Assembly (NCBI RefSeq): GCF_963924675.1
Contig: NW_027077402.1
Span: 2,480,001 to 2,544,000, forward strand
Direction of reading: 5' to 3'
DNA from: Phocoena phocoena
Taxonomy: Eukaryota > Chordata > Mammalia > Artiodactyla > Phocoenidae
DNA: 64,000 bases
Each line of letters begins with the position of its first letter. The stretch's first letter is position 1. Below the pieces are notes generated by a model. It made no database searches. It worked only from the letters and a program-made list of their open reading frames with translations, and was not told the origin of the DNA. The translations under genes were made by a program, and so were the position numbers. Positions 47,836-58,854 of this stretch are shown in pieces.

Positions 47836-48722
47836 GCAAGCAAGCCTGTAAAGGAAATCTGCACTACAATGAAGTCTCACTGCCCCCCGGGCAAAAGGGC
47901 CATCTGAAAAAAGTGTAAAATCCAGAAATGTAGGACAGGATATGGAGAACAGGGAGCCTTGTTATGCTGATTGGCAGGATGTAAATTGCCAGCAGCCACC
48001 CTGGAGAAGTGTATGTTGTTTCCTGAAACACGTAAGAAACAAAGCAACACAGCCTATGGCACTTCCACTTATGGTCCTATAGCTTACGGAAATTAAAATC
48101 AAAAACAGACAGCCACCCCAATATTTGGGACGGCTGTGTTCACAAGAAGCTCGTCTACAGTATCAGGTAAATACCCCAGAAAGCAAAAAATGGATAAAGA
48201 AGTTGTGGCACGTACGTACAATGCAATATCACTCAGCAATGAAATCTGTGTCATCAGGCCCGTAGCGGCATAGTGAGTGGATGCAGGTACGGTGATTCTA
48301 CGTGAACTACGTCACACAGAAAAAGAAACATCATAAGATATCACTAATACACGGAATGTAAACTTGACTACACATGAACTGAATTACAAAACAGAACAGG
48401 GTCTCAAATTTAGAAAACCAACTAGTGCTTGCTTATGGGAAAAGGTGCGTTGGGGTGCTGCATAAAACCAGAGACTGAAATTAGCACAGATAACTTTCCA
48501 TAAGCCAAATATGTAATAGACAAGACCTACTCCTTGCTCAACGAAATGGACCCAACACCACATATTCAATGCCTAGGAATATACCTGACTAGGAAGAATC
48601 TTAAAACCCATGGATATATATGTCTCCGTAAGAGAATCAAGCGTGTGTACAGCGGCCGAAACGCAGCAGTGAAAATACGATAAATCCCATTATCAAAATA
48701 AATTTCGAAAACAAAACACAAA
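47836..48722 (+). mobile_element. LINE-1 3' end embedded in the satellite unit (representative copy, units 28/29)
   Basis: This stretch follows the order of a mammalian L1 3' end. First comes a segment with CTACAATGA and GGCCATCTGAAAAAAG. Then GATATGGAGAACAGGGAGCC and GATGTAAATTG correspond to the ORF2 C-terminal region. ATGGATAAAGAAG, CAATATCACTCAGC and ACAGAAAAAGAAACATCATA lead to the ORF2 stop equivalent TAA at about 48,359-48,361. The 3' UTR follows, with GAACTGAATTACAAAACAGA and GACCTACTCC. It ends in the degenerate AT-rich tail ATCAAAATAAATTTCGAAAA near 48,722, and the unassigned block starts at GACAGTG (48,723). No intact poly(A) or target-site duplication is visible. The equivalent segment occurs in every unit, from offset about 1,211 to offset about 350 of the next unit, except across the unit 8/9 deletion. 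The 5' limit is uncertain and may reach into the right arm of the palindrome. Confidence 0.85.
48117..48143. repeat. Secondary hairpin-capable repeat around CCCAATATTTGGG (representative, unit 28)
   Basis: CAGCC, then two unpaired bases, CCCAA, a TAT loop, TTGGG, two unpaired bases and GGCTG. This gives two 5-bp stems separated by a 2x2 internal loop. In alternative-type units the core becomes CCCAAAGTTTGGG, with 6-bp arms. It lies in the L1 ORF2-derived part. Confidence 0.7.
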
Positions 48723-50118
48723 GACAGTGAAATAGAGAGCAATTCTTAAATAATTCACTCAGGGCATGTGATGCAACCGGGATTTACCACATCTACACCC
48801 AGAGCTGGTTGAGACATAAGACTGGACACTTCAGGCTGATAGCATTGGTGAGTTTCGGTGAGCAAATGCAGACCCTTTGAAGTCATACTGCATAGTACCC
48901 ATTCCATGGGTCCCAACTCTCCAGGTTCAAGGGATTCGTCCTCCAGCTAAAACATGCATGGGAAACCCAGAGTATCGTCCACCGTGTGAATGGGAAACTA
49001 TTTAAAATGCATCTCAGTTTTCATATCCTGGTCCTCGTGTTCAACATTCCATATGCTTTACTAAAACTCTCCCCGCTTGGAGAGTCAGTGCCTTTAACCT
49101 CCTCTTTGGCACAGCTTGCAATTTCTGTGCAAGATGAACAGGAATAGGGAGAACCAATGAGAGACTAGCCGTAGGTTTCTGCACGGGCAAATGCAATGCT
49201 CATTGCCCACAAGGAAGAGGAATTAAACAAAGGCTCAGCGTGCCCTGCTGAAAACAGATTAGGGCCTGAAGCAATCCTGCGGTTTTGTGCCCAGCTCACA
49301 AGAAAGCGAGTTGAAGAAAGGAGCTCAGGGGCACTGTAATTCACAAACCTGCAGAGTTATAAATGACAGCTATCCTCCAAAAATATATTGAAGTAAGCCT
49401 GCGAAGGGGACTTGAAAGCGGGGCAGAATTTCAGGAAAACGATTGCAGGGGTAGACTGGAATTGCCCTGAAAGCATAGGAAAAGAGGCAGAACGTCGACA
49501 ATGATGCACTTGGCCAAAAAGAGCGTATGCGTTTTTTCCTGAATATATTCAGGAAAAAACGCATACGCCATTTTTGGCCAACCAAGCAAGCCTGTAAAGG
49601 AAATCTGCACCACAACGAAGTCTCACTGCCCCCCGGGCAAAAGGGCCATCTGAAAAAATGTGTAAAATCCAGAAAGGTAGGACAGGATATGGAGAACAGG
49701 GAGCCTTGTTATGCTGATTGGCAGGATGTAAATTGCCAGCAGCCACCCTGGAGAAGTGTATGGTGTTTCCTGAAACACGTAAGAAACAAAGCAACACAGC
49801 CTATGGCACTTCCACTTATGGTCCTATAACTTACGGAAATTAAAATCAAAAACAGACAGCCATCCCTATATTTGGGACGGCTGTGTTCAGAAGAAGCTCG
49901 TCTACAGTATCAGGTAAATATCCCAGAAAGCAAAAAATGGATAAAGAAGTTGTGGCACGTGCGTACAATGCAATATCACTCAGCAATGAAATCTGTGTCA
50001 TCAGGCACGTAGCGACATAGTGAGTGGATGCAGGTACGGTGATTCTACGTGAACTACGTCACACAGAAAAAGAAACATCTTAAGATATCACTAATACACG
50101 GAATGTAAACTTGACTAC
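48372..50118 (+). repeat. Satellite unit 29 (1,747 bp)
   Basis: One base lost in GCAGGGGTAGAC (about 49,445) is offset by one gained in GAAAAAATGTGTAAA (about 49,652). Palindrome 49510-49581 has GAG in the left arm facing CCA in the right. Shares CCTCTTTGGCAC with units 1 and 37. Confidence 0.95.
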
Positions 50119-51866
50119 ACATGAACTGAATTACAAAACAGAACAGGGTCTCAAATTTAGAAAACCAACTAGTGCTTGCTTATGGGGAAAGGTGCCTTGG
50201 GGTGCTGCATAAAACCAGAGACTGAAATTAGCAAAGATAACATTCCATAAGCCAAATATGTAATAGACAAGACCTACTCCTTGCTCAACGGAATGGACTC
50301 AAAACCACATATTCAACGCCTAGGAATATACCTGACTAGGAAGAATCTTAAAACCCATGTATATATATGTCTCCGTAAGAGAATCAAGCGTGTGTACAGC
50401 GGCCGATACGCAGCAGTGAAAATCCGATAAATCCCATTATCAAAATAAATTTCGAAAACAAAACACAAAGACAGTGAAATAGAGAGCAATTCTTAAATAA
50501 TTCACTCAGGGCATGTGATGCAACCGGGATTGACCACATCTACACCCAGAGCTGGTTGAGACATAAGGCTGGACACTTCAGGCTGATAGCATTGGTGAGT
50601 TTCGGTGAGCAAATGCAGACCCTTTGAAGTCATACTGCATGGTACCTATTCCATGGGTCCCAACTCTTCAGGTTCAAGGGATTCTTCCTCCAGCTAAAAC
50701 ATGAATGGGAATCCCACAGTATGGTCCACCGTGTGATTGGGAAACGATTTAAAATGCATCTCAGTTTTCGTATCCTGGTCCTCAGGTTCAACATTCCAGA
50801 TGCTTTACTAACACTCTCCCTGCTTGGAGAGTCAGTGCCTTTAACCTCCTGTTTGGCACAGCTTGCAATTTCTGTGCAAGATGAACAGGAATAGGGAGAA
50901 CCAATGAGAGACTAGCTATAGGTGTCTGCACGGGCAAATGTAACGCTCATTTCCCACCAGGAAGAGGAATTAACCAAAGGCTCAGTGTGCCCTGCCGGAA
51001 ACAGATTAGGGCCTGAAGCAATCCTGCGGTTTTGTGCCCAGCTCACAAGAAAGCGAGTTGAAGAAAGGAGCTCAGAGGCACTGCAATTCACAAACCTGCA
51101 GAGTTATAAATGACAGCTATCCTCCGAAAATATATTGAAGTAAGCCTGCGAAGGGGACTTGAAAGCGGGGCAGAATTTCAGGAAAACGATTGCAGGGGGT
51201 AGACTGGAATTGCCCTGAAAGCATAGGAAAAGAGGCAGAACGTCGACAATAATGCACTTGGCCAAAAAGGGCGTATGCGTTTTTTCCTGAATATATTCAG
51301 GAAAAAAACGCATACGCCCTTTTTGGCCAACCAAGCAAGCCTGTAAAGGAAATCTGCACTACAATGAAGTCTCACTGCCCCCCGGGCAAAAGGGCCTTCT
51401 GAAAAAAGTGTAAAATCCAGAAATGTAGGACAGGATATGGAGAACAGGGAGCCTTGTTATGCTGATTGGCAGGATGTAAATTGCCAGCAGTCACCCTGGA
51501 GAAGTGTATGGTGTTTCCTGAAACACGTAAGAAACAAAGCAACACAGCCTATGGCACTTCCACTTATGGTCCTATAGCTTACGGAAATTAAAATCAAAAA
51601 CAGACAGCCACCCCAATATTTGGGACGGCTGTGTTCACAAGAAGCTCGTCTACAGTATCAGGTAAATATCCCAGAAAGCAAAAAATGGATAAAGAAGTTG
51701 TGGCACGTACGTACAATGCAATAACACTCAGCAATGAAATCTGTGTCATCAGGCCCGTAGCGGCATAGTGAGTGGATGCAGGTACGGTGTTTCTACGTGA
51801 ACTACGTCACACAGAAAAAGAAACATCATAAGATATCACTAATACACGGAATGTAAACTTGACTAC
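50119..51866 (+). repeat. Satellite unit 30 (1,748 bp), start of the homogenised 3' stretch
   Basis: The right arm of the palindrome (51258-51330) has one extra A in its A-run. Carries AACATGAATGGGAATCCC, CTAGCTATAGG and CAGAGGCACTGCAATTC, the signature of units 30-35. Confidence 0.95.
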
Positions 51867-53613
51867 ACATGAACTGAATTACAAAACAGAACAGGGTCTC
51901 AAATTTAGAAAACCAACTAGTGCTTGCTTATGGGGAAGGGTGCCTTGGGGTGCTGCATAAAACCAGAGACTGAAATTAGCACAGATAACTTTCCATAAGC
52001 CAAATATGTAATAGACAAGACCTACTCCTTGTTCAACGAAATGGACCCAACACCACATATTCAACGCCTAGGAATATACCTGACTAGGAAGAATCTTAAA
52101 ACCCATGGATATATATGTCTCCGTAAGAGAATCAAGCGTGTGTACAGCGGCCGAAATGCAGCACTGAAAATCCGATAAATCCCATTATCAAAATAAATTT
52201 CGAAAACAAAACACAAAGACAGTGAACTAGAGAGCAATTCTTAAATAATTCACTCAGGGCATGTGATGCAACCGGGATTGACCACATCTACACCCAGAGC
52301 TGGTTGACACATAAGGCTGGACACTTCAGGCTGATAGCATTGGTGAGTTTCGGTGAGCAAATGCAGACCCTTTGAAGTCATACTGCATGGTACCTATTCC
52401 ATGGGTCCCAACTATTCAGGTTCAAGGGATTCTTCCTCCAGCTAAAACATGAATGGGAATCCCACAGTATGGTCCACCGTGTGATTGGGAAACGATTTAA
52501 AATGCATCTCAGTTTTCGTATCCTGGTCCTCGGGTTCACCATTCCAGATGCTTTACTAACACTCTCCCTGCTTGGAGAGTCAGTGCCTTTAACCTCCTGT
52601 TTGGCACAGCTTGCAATTTCTGTGCAAGATGAACAGGAATAGGGAGAACCAATGAGAGACTAGCTATAGGTGTCTGCACGGGCAAATGTAACGCTCATTT
52701 CCCACCAGGAAGAGATATTAACCAAAGGATCAGTGTGCCCTGCCGGAAACAGATTAGGGCCTGAAGCAATCCTGCGGTTTTGTGCCCAGCTCACAAGAAA
52801 GCGAGTTGAAGAAAGGAGCTCAGAGGCACTGCAATTCACAAACCTGCAGAGTTATAAATGACAGCTATCCTCCAAAAATATATTGAAGTAAGCCTGCGAA
52901 GGGGACTTGAAAGCGGGGCAGAGTTTCAGGAAAACTATTGCAGGGGGTAGACTGGAATTGCCCTGAAAGCATAGGAAAAGAGGCAGAACGTCGACAATAA
53001 TGCACTTGGCCAGAAAGGGCGTATGCGTTTTTTCCTGAATATATTCAGGAAAAAACGCATACGCCCTTTTTGGCCAACCAAGCAAGCCTGTAAAGGAAAT
53101 CTGCACTACAATGAAGTCTCACTGCCCCCCGGGCAAAAGGGCCATCTGAAAAAAGTGTAAAATCCAGAAATGTAGGACAGGATATGGAGAACAGGGAGCC
53201 TTGTTATGCTGATTGGCAGGATGTAAATTGCCAGCAGCCACCCTGGAGAAGTGTATGGTGTTTCCTGAAACACGTAAGAAACAAAGCAACACAGCCTATG
53301 GCACTTCCACTTATGGTCCTATAGCTTACGGAAATTAAAATCAAAAACAGACAGCCACCCCAATATTTGGGACGATTGTGTTCACAAGAAGCTCGTCTAC
53401 AGTATCAGGTAAATATCCCAGAAAGCAAAAAATGGATAAAGAAGTTGTGGCACGTACGTACAATGCAATATCACTCAGCAATGAAATCTGTGTCATCAGG
53501 CCCGTAGCGGCATAGTGAGTGGATGCAGGTACGGTGTTTCTACGTGAACTACGTCACACAGAAAAAGAAACATCATAAGATATCACTAATACACGGAATG
53601 TAAACTTGACTAC
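51867..53613 (+). repeat. Satellite unit 31 (1,747 bp)
   Basis: From about 52,797 it pairs with unit 33 (GGCAGAGTTTCAGG, GGCCAGAAAGGG). Palindrome 53006-53077 has one mismatch, the CCAGAAAGG change. Confidence 0.95.
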
Positions 53614-55360
53614 ACATGAACTGAATTACAAAACAGAACAGGGTCTCAAATTTAGTAAACCAACTAGTGCTTCCTTATGCGGAAAGGTGCCTTGGGGTGC
53701 TGCATAAAACCAGAGACTGAAATTAGCACAGATAACTTTCCATAAGCCAAATATGTAATAGACAAGACCTACTCCTTGTTCAACGAAATGGACCCAACAC
53801 CACATATTCAACGCCTAGGAATATACCTGACTAGGAAGAATCTTAAAACCCATGGATATATATGTCTCCGTAAGAGAATCAAGCGTGTGTACAGCGGCCG
53901 AAACGCAGCACTGAAAATCCGATAAATCCCATTATCAAAATAAATTTCGAAAACAAAACACAAAGACAGTGAAATAGAGAGCAATTCTTAAATAATTCAC
54001 TCAGGCCATGTGATGCAACCGGGATTGACCACATCTACACCCAGAGCTGGTTGAGACATAAGGCTGGACACTTCAGGCTGATAGCATTGGTGAGTTTCGG
54101 TGAGCAAATGCAGACCCTTTGAAGTCATACTGCATGGTACCTATTCCATGGGTCCCAACTATTCAGGTTCAAGGGATTCTTCCTCCAGCTAAAACATGAA
54201 TGGGAATCCCACAGTATGGTCCACCGTCTGATTGGGAAACGATTTAAAATGCATCTCAGTTTTCGTATCCTGGTCCTCGGGTTCACCATTCCAGATGCTT
54301 TACTAACACTCTCCCTGCTTGGAGAGTCAGTGCCTTTAACCTCCTGTTTGACACAGCTTGCAATTTCTGTGCAAGATGAACAGGAATAGGGAGAACCAAT
54401 GAGAGACTAGCTATAGGTGTCTGCACAGGCAAATGTAACGCTCATTTCCCACCAGGAAGAGATATTAACCAAAGGCTCAGTGTGCCCTGCCGGAAACAGA
54501 TTAGGGCCTGAAGCAATCCTGCGGTTTTGTGCCCAGCTCACAAGAAAGCGAGTTGAAGAAAGGAGCTCAGACGCACTGCAATTCACAAACCTGCAGAGTT
54601 ATAAATGACAGCTATCCTCCAAAAATATATTGAAGTAAGCCTGCGAAGGGGACTTGAAAGCGGGGCAGAATTTCAGGAAAACTATTGCAGGGGGTAGACT
54701 GGAAGTGCCCTGAAAGCATAGGAAAAGAGGCAGAACGTCGACAATAATGCACTTGGCCAAAAAGGGCGTATGCGTTTTTTCCTGAATATATTCAGGAAAA
54801 AACGCATACGCCCTTTTTGGCCAACCAAGCAAGCCTGTAAAGGAAATCTGCACTACAATGAAGTCTCACTGCCCCCCGGGCAAAAGGGCCATCTGAAAAA
54901 AGTGTAAAATCCAGAAATGTAGGACAGGATATGGAGAACAGGGAGCCTTGTTATGCTGATTGGCAGGATGTAAATTGCCAGCAGCCACCCTGGAGAAGTG
55001 TATGGTGTTTCCTGAAACACGTAAGAAACAAAGCAACACAGCCTATGGCACTTCCACTTATGGTCCTATAGCTTACGGAAATTAATATCAAAAACAGACA
55101 GCCACCCCAATATTTGGGACGACTATGTTCACAAGAAGCTCGTCTACAGTATCAGGTAAATATCCCAGAAAGCAAAAAATGGATAAAGAAGTTGTGGCAC
55201 GTACGTACAATGCAATATCACTCAGCAATGAAATCTGTGTCATCAGGCCCGTAGCGGCATAGTGAGTGGATGCAGGTACGGTGTTTCTACGTGAACTACG
55301 TCACACAGAAAAAGAAACATCATAAGATATCACTAATACACGGAATGTAAACTTGACTAC
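53614..55360 (+). repeat. Satellite unit 32 (1,747 bp)
   Basis: Pairs with unit 34, 3,494 bp away (GCTTCCTTATGCGG, CAGGCCATGTG, CACCGTCTGATTGG, TTGACACAGC, CTGCACAGGC). Perfect palindrome at 54753-54824. Confidence 0.95.
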
Positions 55361-57107
55361 ACATGAACTGAATTACAAAACAGAACAGGGTCTCAAATTT
55401 AGTAAACCAACTAGTGCTTGCTTATGCGGAAAGGTGCCTTGGGGTGCTGCATAAAACCAGAGACTGAAATTAGCACAGATAACTTTCCATAAGCCAAATA
55501 TGTAATAGACAAGACCTACTCCTTGTTCAACGAAATGGACCCAACACCACATATTCAACGCCTAGGAATATACCTGACTAGGAAGAATCTTAAAACCCAT
55601 GGATATATATGTCTCCGTAAGAGAATCAAGCGTGTGTACAGCGGCCGAAATGCAGCACTGAAAATCCGATAAATCCCATTATCAAAATAAATTTCGAAAA
55701 CAAAACACAAAGACAGTGAAATAGAGAGCAATTCTTAAATAATTCACTCAGGGCATGTGATGCAACCGGGATTGACCACATCTACACCCAGAGCTGGTTG
55801 AGACATAAGGCTGGACACTTCAGGCTGATAGCATTGGTGAGTTTCGGTGAGCAAATGCAGACCCTTTGAAGTCATACTGCATGGTACCTATTCCATGGGT
55901 CCCAACTATTCAGGTTCAAGGGAATCTTCCTCCAGCTAAAACATGAATGGGAATCCCACAGTATGGTCCACCGTGTGATTGGGAAACGATTTAAAATGCA
56001 TCTCAGTTTTCGTATCCTGGTCCTCGGGTTCACCATTCCAGATGCTTTACTAACACTCTCCCCGCTTGGAGAGTCAGTGCCTTTAACCTCCTGTTTGGCA
56101 CAGCTTGCAATTTCTGTGCAAGATGAACAGGAATAGGGAGAACCAATGAGAGACTAGCTGTAGGTGTCTGCACGGGCAAATGTAACGCTCATTGCCCACC
56201 AGGAAGAGGAATTAAACAAAGGCTCAGTGTGCCCTGCTGGAAACAGATTAGGGCCTGAAGCAATCCTGCGGTTTTGTGCCCAGCTCACAAGAAAGCGAGT
56301 TGAAGAATGGAGCTCAGAGGCACTGCAATTCACAAACCTGCAGAGTTATAAATGACAGCTATCCTCCAAAAATATATTGAAGTAAGCCTGCGAAGGGGAC
56401 TTGAAAGCGGGGCAGAGTTTCAGGAAAACTATTGCAGGGGGTAGACTGGAATTGCCCTGAAAGCATAGGAAAAGAGGCAGAACGTCGACAATAATGCACT
56501 TGGCCAGAAAGGGCGTATGCGTTTTTTCCTGAATATATTCAGGAAAAAACGCATACGCCCTTTTTGGCCAACCAAGCAAGCCTGTAAAGGAAATCTGCAC
56601 TACAATGAAGTCTCACTGCCCCCCGGGCAAAAGGGCCATCTGAAAAAAGTGTAAAATCCAGAAATGTAGGACAGGATATGGAGAACAGGGAGCCTTGTTA
56701 TGCTGATTGGCAGGATGTAAATTGCCAGCAGCCACCCTGGAGAAGTGTATGGTGTTTCCTGAAACACGTAAGAAACAAAGCAACACAGCCTATGGCACTT
56801 CCACTTATGGTCCTATAGCTTACGGAAATTAAAATCAAAAACAGACAGCCCCCCCAATATTTGGGACGACTGTGTTCACAAGAAGCTCGTCTAGAGTATC
56901 AGGTAAATATCCCAGAAAGCAAAAAATGGATAAAGAAGTTGTGGCACGTACGTACAATGCAATATCACTCAGCAATGAAATCTGTGTCATCAGGCCCGTA
57001 GCGGCATAGTGAGTGGATGCAGGTACGGTGTTTCTACGTGAACTACGTCACACAGAAAAAGAAACATCATAAGATATCACTAATACACGGAATGTAAACT
57101 TGACTAC
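55361..57107 (+). repeat. Satellite unit 33 (1,747 bp), with an internal conversion tract
   Basis: Flanks carry the local signature (AACATGAATGGGAATCCC at about 55,940, CAGAGGCACTGCAATTC at about 56,315). Between about 56,060 and 56,240 it reads the distant common type instead: CTCCCCGCTTGG, CTAGCTGTAGG, CATTGCCCACC, ATTAAACAAAGG, CTGCTGG. Palindrome 56500-56571 has one mismatch. Confidence 0.95.
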
Positions 57108-58854
57108 ACATGAACTGAATTACAAAACAGAACAGGGTCTCAAATTTAGTAAACCAACTAGTGCTTCCTTATGCGGAAAGGTGCGTTGGGGTGCTGCATA
57201 AAACCAGAGACTGAAATTAGCACAGATAACTTTCCATAAGCCAAATATGTAATAGACAAGACCTACTCCTTGTTCAACGAAATGGACCCAACACCACATA
57301 TTCAACGCCTAGGAATATACCTGACTAGGAAGAATCTTAAAACCCATGGATATATATGTCTCCGTAAGAGAATCAAGCGTGTGTACAGCGGCCGAAACGC
57401 AGCACTGAAAATCCGATAAATCCCATTATCAAAATAAATTTCGAAAACAAAACACAAAGACAGTGAAATAGAGAGCAATTCTTAAATAATTCACTCAGGC
57501 CATGTGATGCAACCGGGATTGACCACATCTACACCCAGAGCTGGTTGAGACATAAGGCTGGACACTTCAGGCTGATAGCATTGGTGAGTTTCGGTGAGCA
57601 AATGCAGACCCTTTGAAGTCATACTGCATGGTACCTATTCCATGGGTCCCAACTATTCAGGTTCAAGGGATTCTTCCTCCAGCTAAAACATGAATGGGAA
57701 TCCCACAGTATGGTCCACCGTCTGATTGGGAAACGATTTAAAATGCATCTCAGTTTTCGTATCCTGGTCCTCGGGTTCACCATTCCAGATGCTTTACTAA
57801 CACTCTCCCTGCTTGGAGAGTCAGTGCCTTTAACCTCCTGTTTGACACAGCTTGCAATTTCTGTGCAAGATGAACAGGAATAGGGAGAACCAATGAGAGA
57901 CTAGCTATAGGTGTCTGCACAGGCAAATGTAACGCTCATTTCCCACCAGGAAGAGATATTAACCAAAGGCTCAGTGTGCCCTGCCGGAAACAGATTAGGG
58001 CCTGAAGCAATCCTGCGGTTTTGTGCCCAGCTCACAAGAAAGCGAGTTGAAGAAAGGAGCTCAGAGGCACTGCAATTCACAAACCTGCAGAGTTATAAAT
58101 GACAGCTATCCTCCAAAAATATATTGAAGTAAGCCTGCGAAGGGGACTTGAAAGCGGGGCAGAATTTCAGGAAAACTATTGCAGGGGGTAGACTGGAAGT
58201 GCCCTGAAAGCATAGGAAAAGAGGCAGAACGTCGACAATAATGCACTTGGCCAAAAAGGGCGTATGCGTTTTTTCCTGAATATATTCAGGAAAAAAAGCA
58301 TACGCCCTTTTTGGCCAACCAAGCAAGCCTGTAAAGGAAATCTGCACTACAATGAAGTCTCACTGCCCCCCGGGCAAAAGGGCCATCTGAAAAAAGTGTA
58401 AAATCCAGAAATGTAGGACAGGATATGGAGAACAGGGAGCCTTGTTATGCTGATTGGCAGGATGTAAATTGCCAGCAGCCACCCTGGAGAAGTGTATGGT
58501 GTTTCCTGAAACACGTAAGAAACAAAGCAACACAGCCTATGGCACTTCCACTTATGGTCCTATAGCTTACGGAAATTAATATCAAAAACAGACAGCCATC
58601 CCAATATTTGGGACGACTGTGTTCACAAGAAGCTCGTCTACAGTATCAGGTAAATATCCCAGAAAGCAAAAAATGGATAAAGAAGTTGTGGCACGTACGT
58701 ACAATGCAATATCACTCAGCAATGAAATCTGTGTCATCAGGCCCGTAGCGGCATAGTGAGTGGATGCAGGTACGGTGTTTCTACGTGAACTACGTCACAC
58801 AGAAAAAGAAACATCATAAGATATCACTAATACACGGAATGTAAACTTGACTAC
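57108..58854 (+). repeat. Satellite unit 34 (1,747 bp), copy of unit 32
   Basis: Carries the private markers of unit 32. Palindrome 58247-58318 has one mismatch (GGAAAAAAAGCATACG), which unit 32 lacks. Confidence 0.95.

Larger units (their letters stand above)
46625..48371 (+). repeat. Satellite unit 28 (1,747 bp), close to the consensus
   Basis: Perfect palindrome, consensus length and few private changes, so it is used here for the internal map. Offsets 1-351 are L1 3' UTR, 352-1,139 unassigned, 1,140-1,211 palindrome, and 1,212-1,747 L1 ORF2 C-terminal region to just past the stop equivalent. Confidence 0.95.

Noticed and set aside
47610..47864. Recurring minus-strand open frame of 84 codons across the palindrome, present in most units
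   Set aside because: It reads through both palindrome arms and recurs only because units are copies. It has no domain, signal or conserved start context, and units differ freely in residues. No sign of selection is visible.
53626..53811. Recurring minus-strand 61-codon frame over the L1 3' UTR
   Set aside because: Antisense to non-coding 3' UTR sequence. Its repetition reflects array homogenisation.
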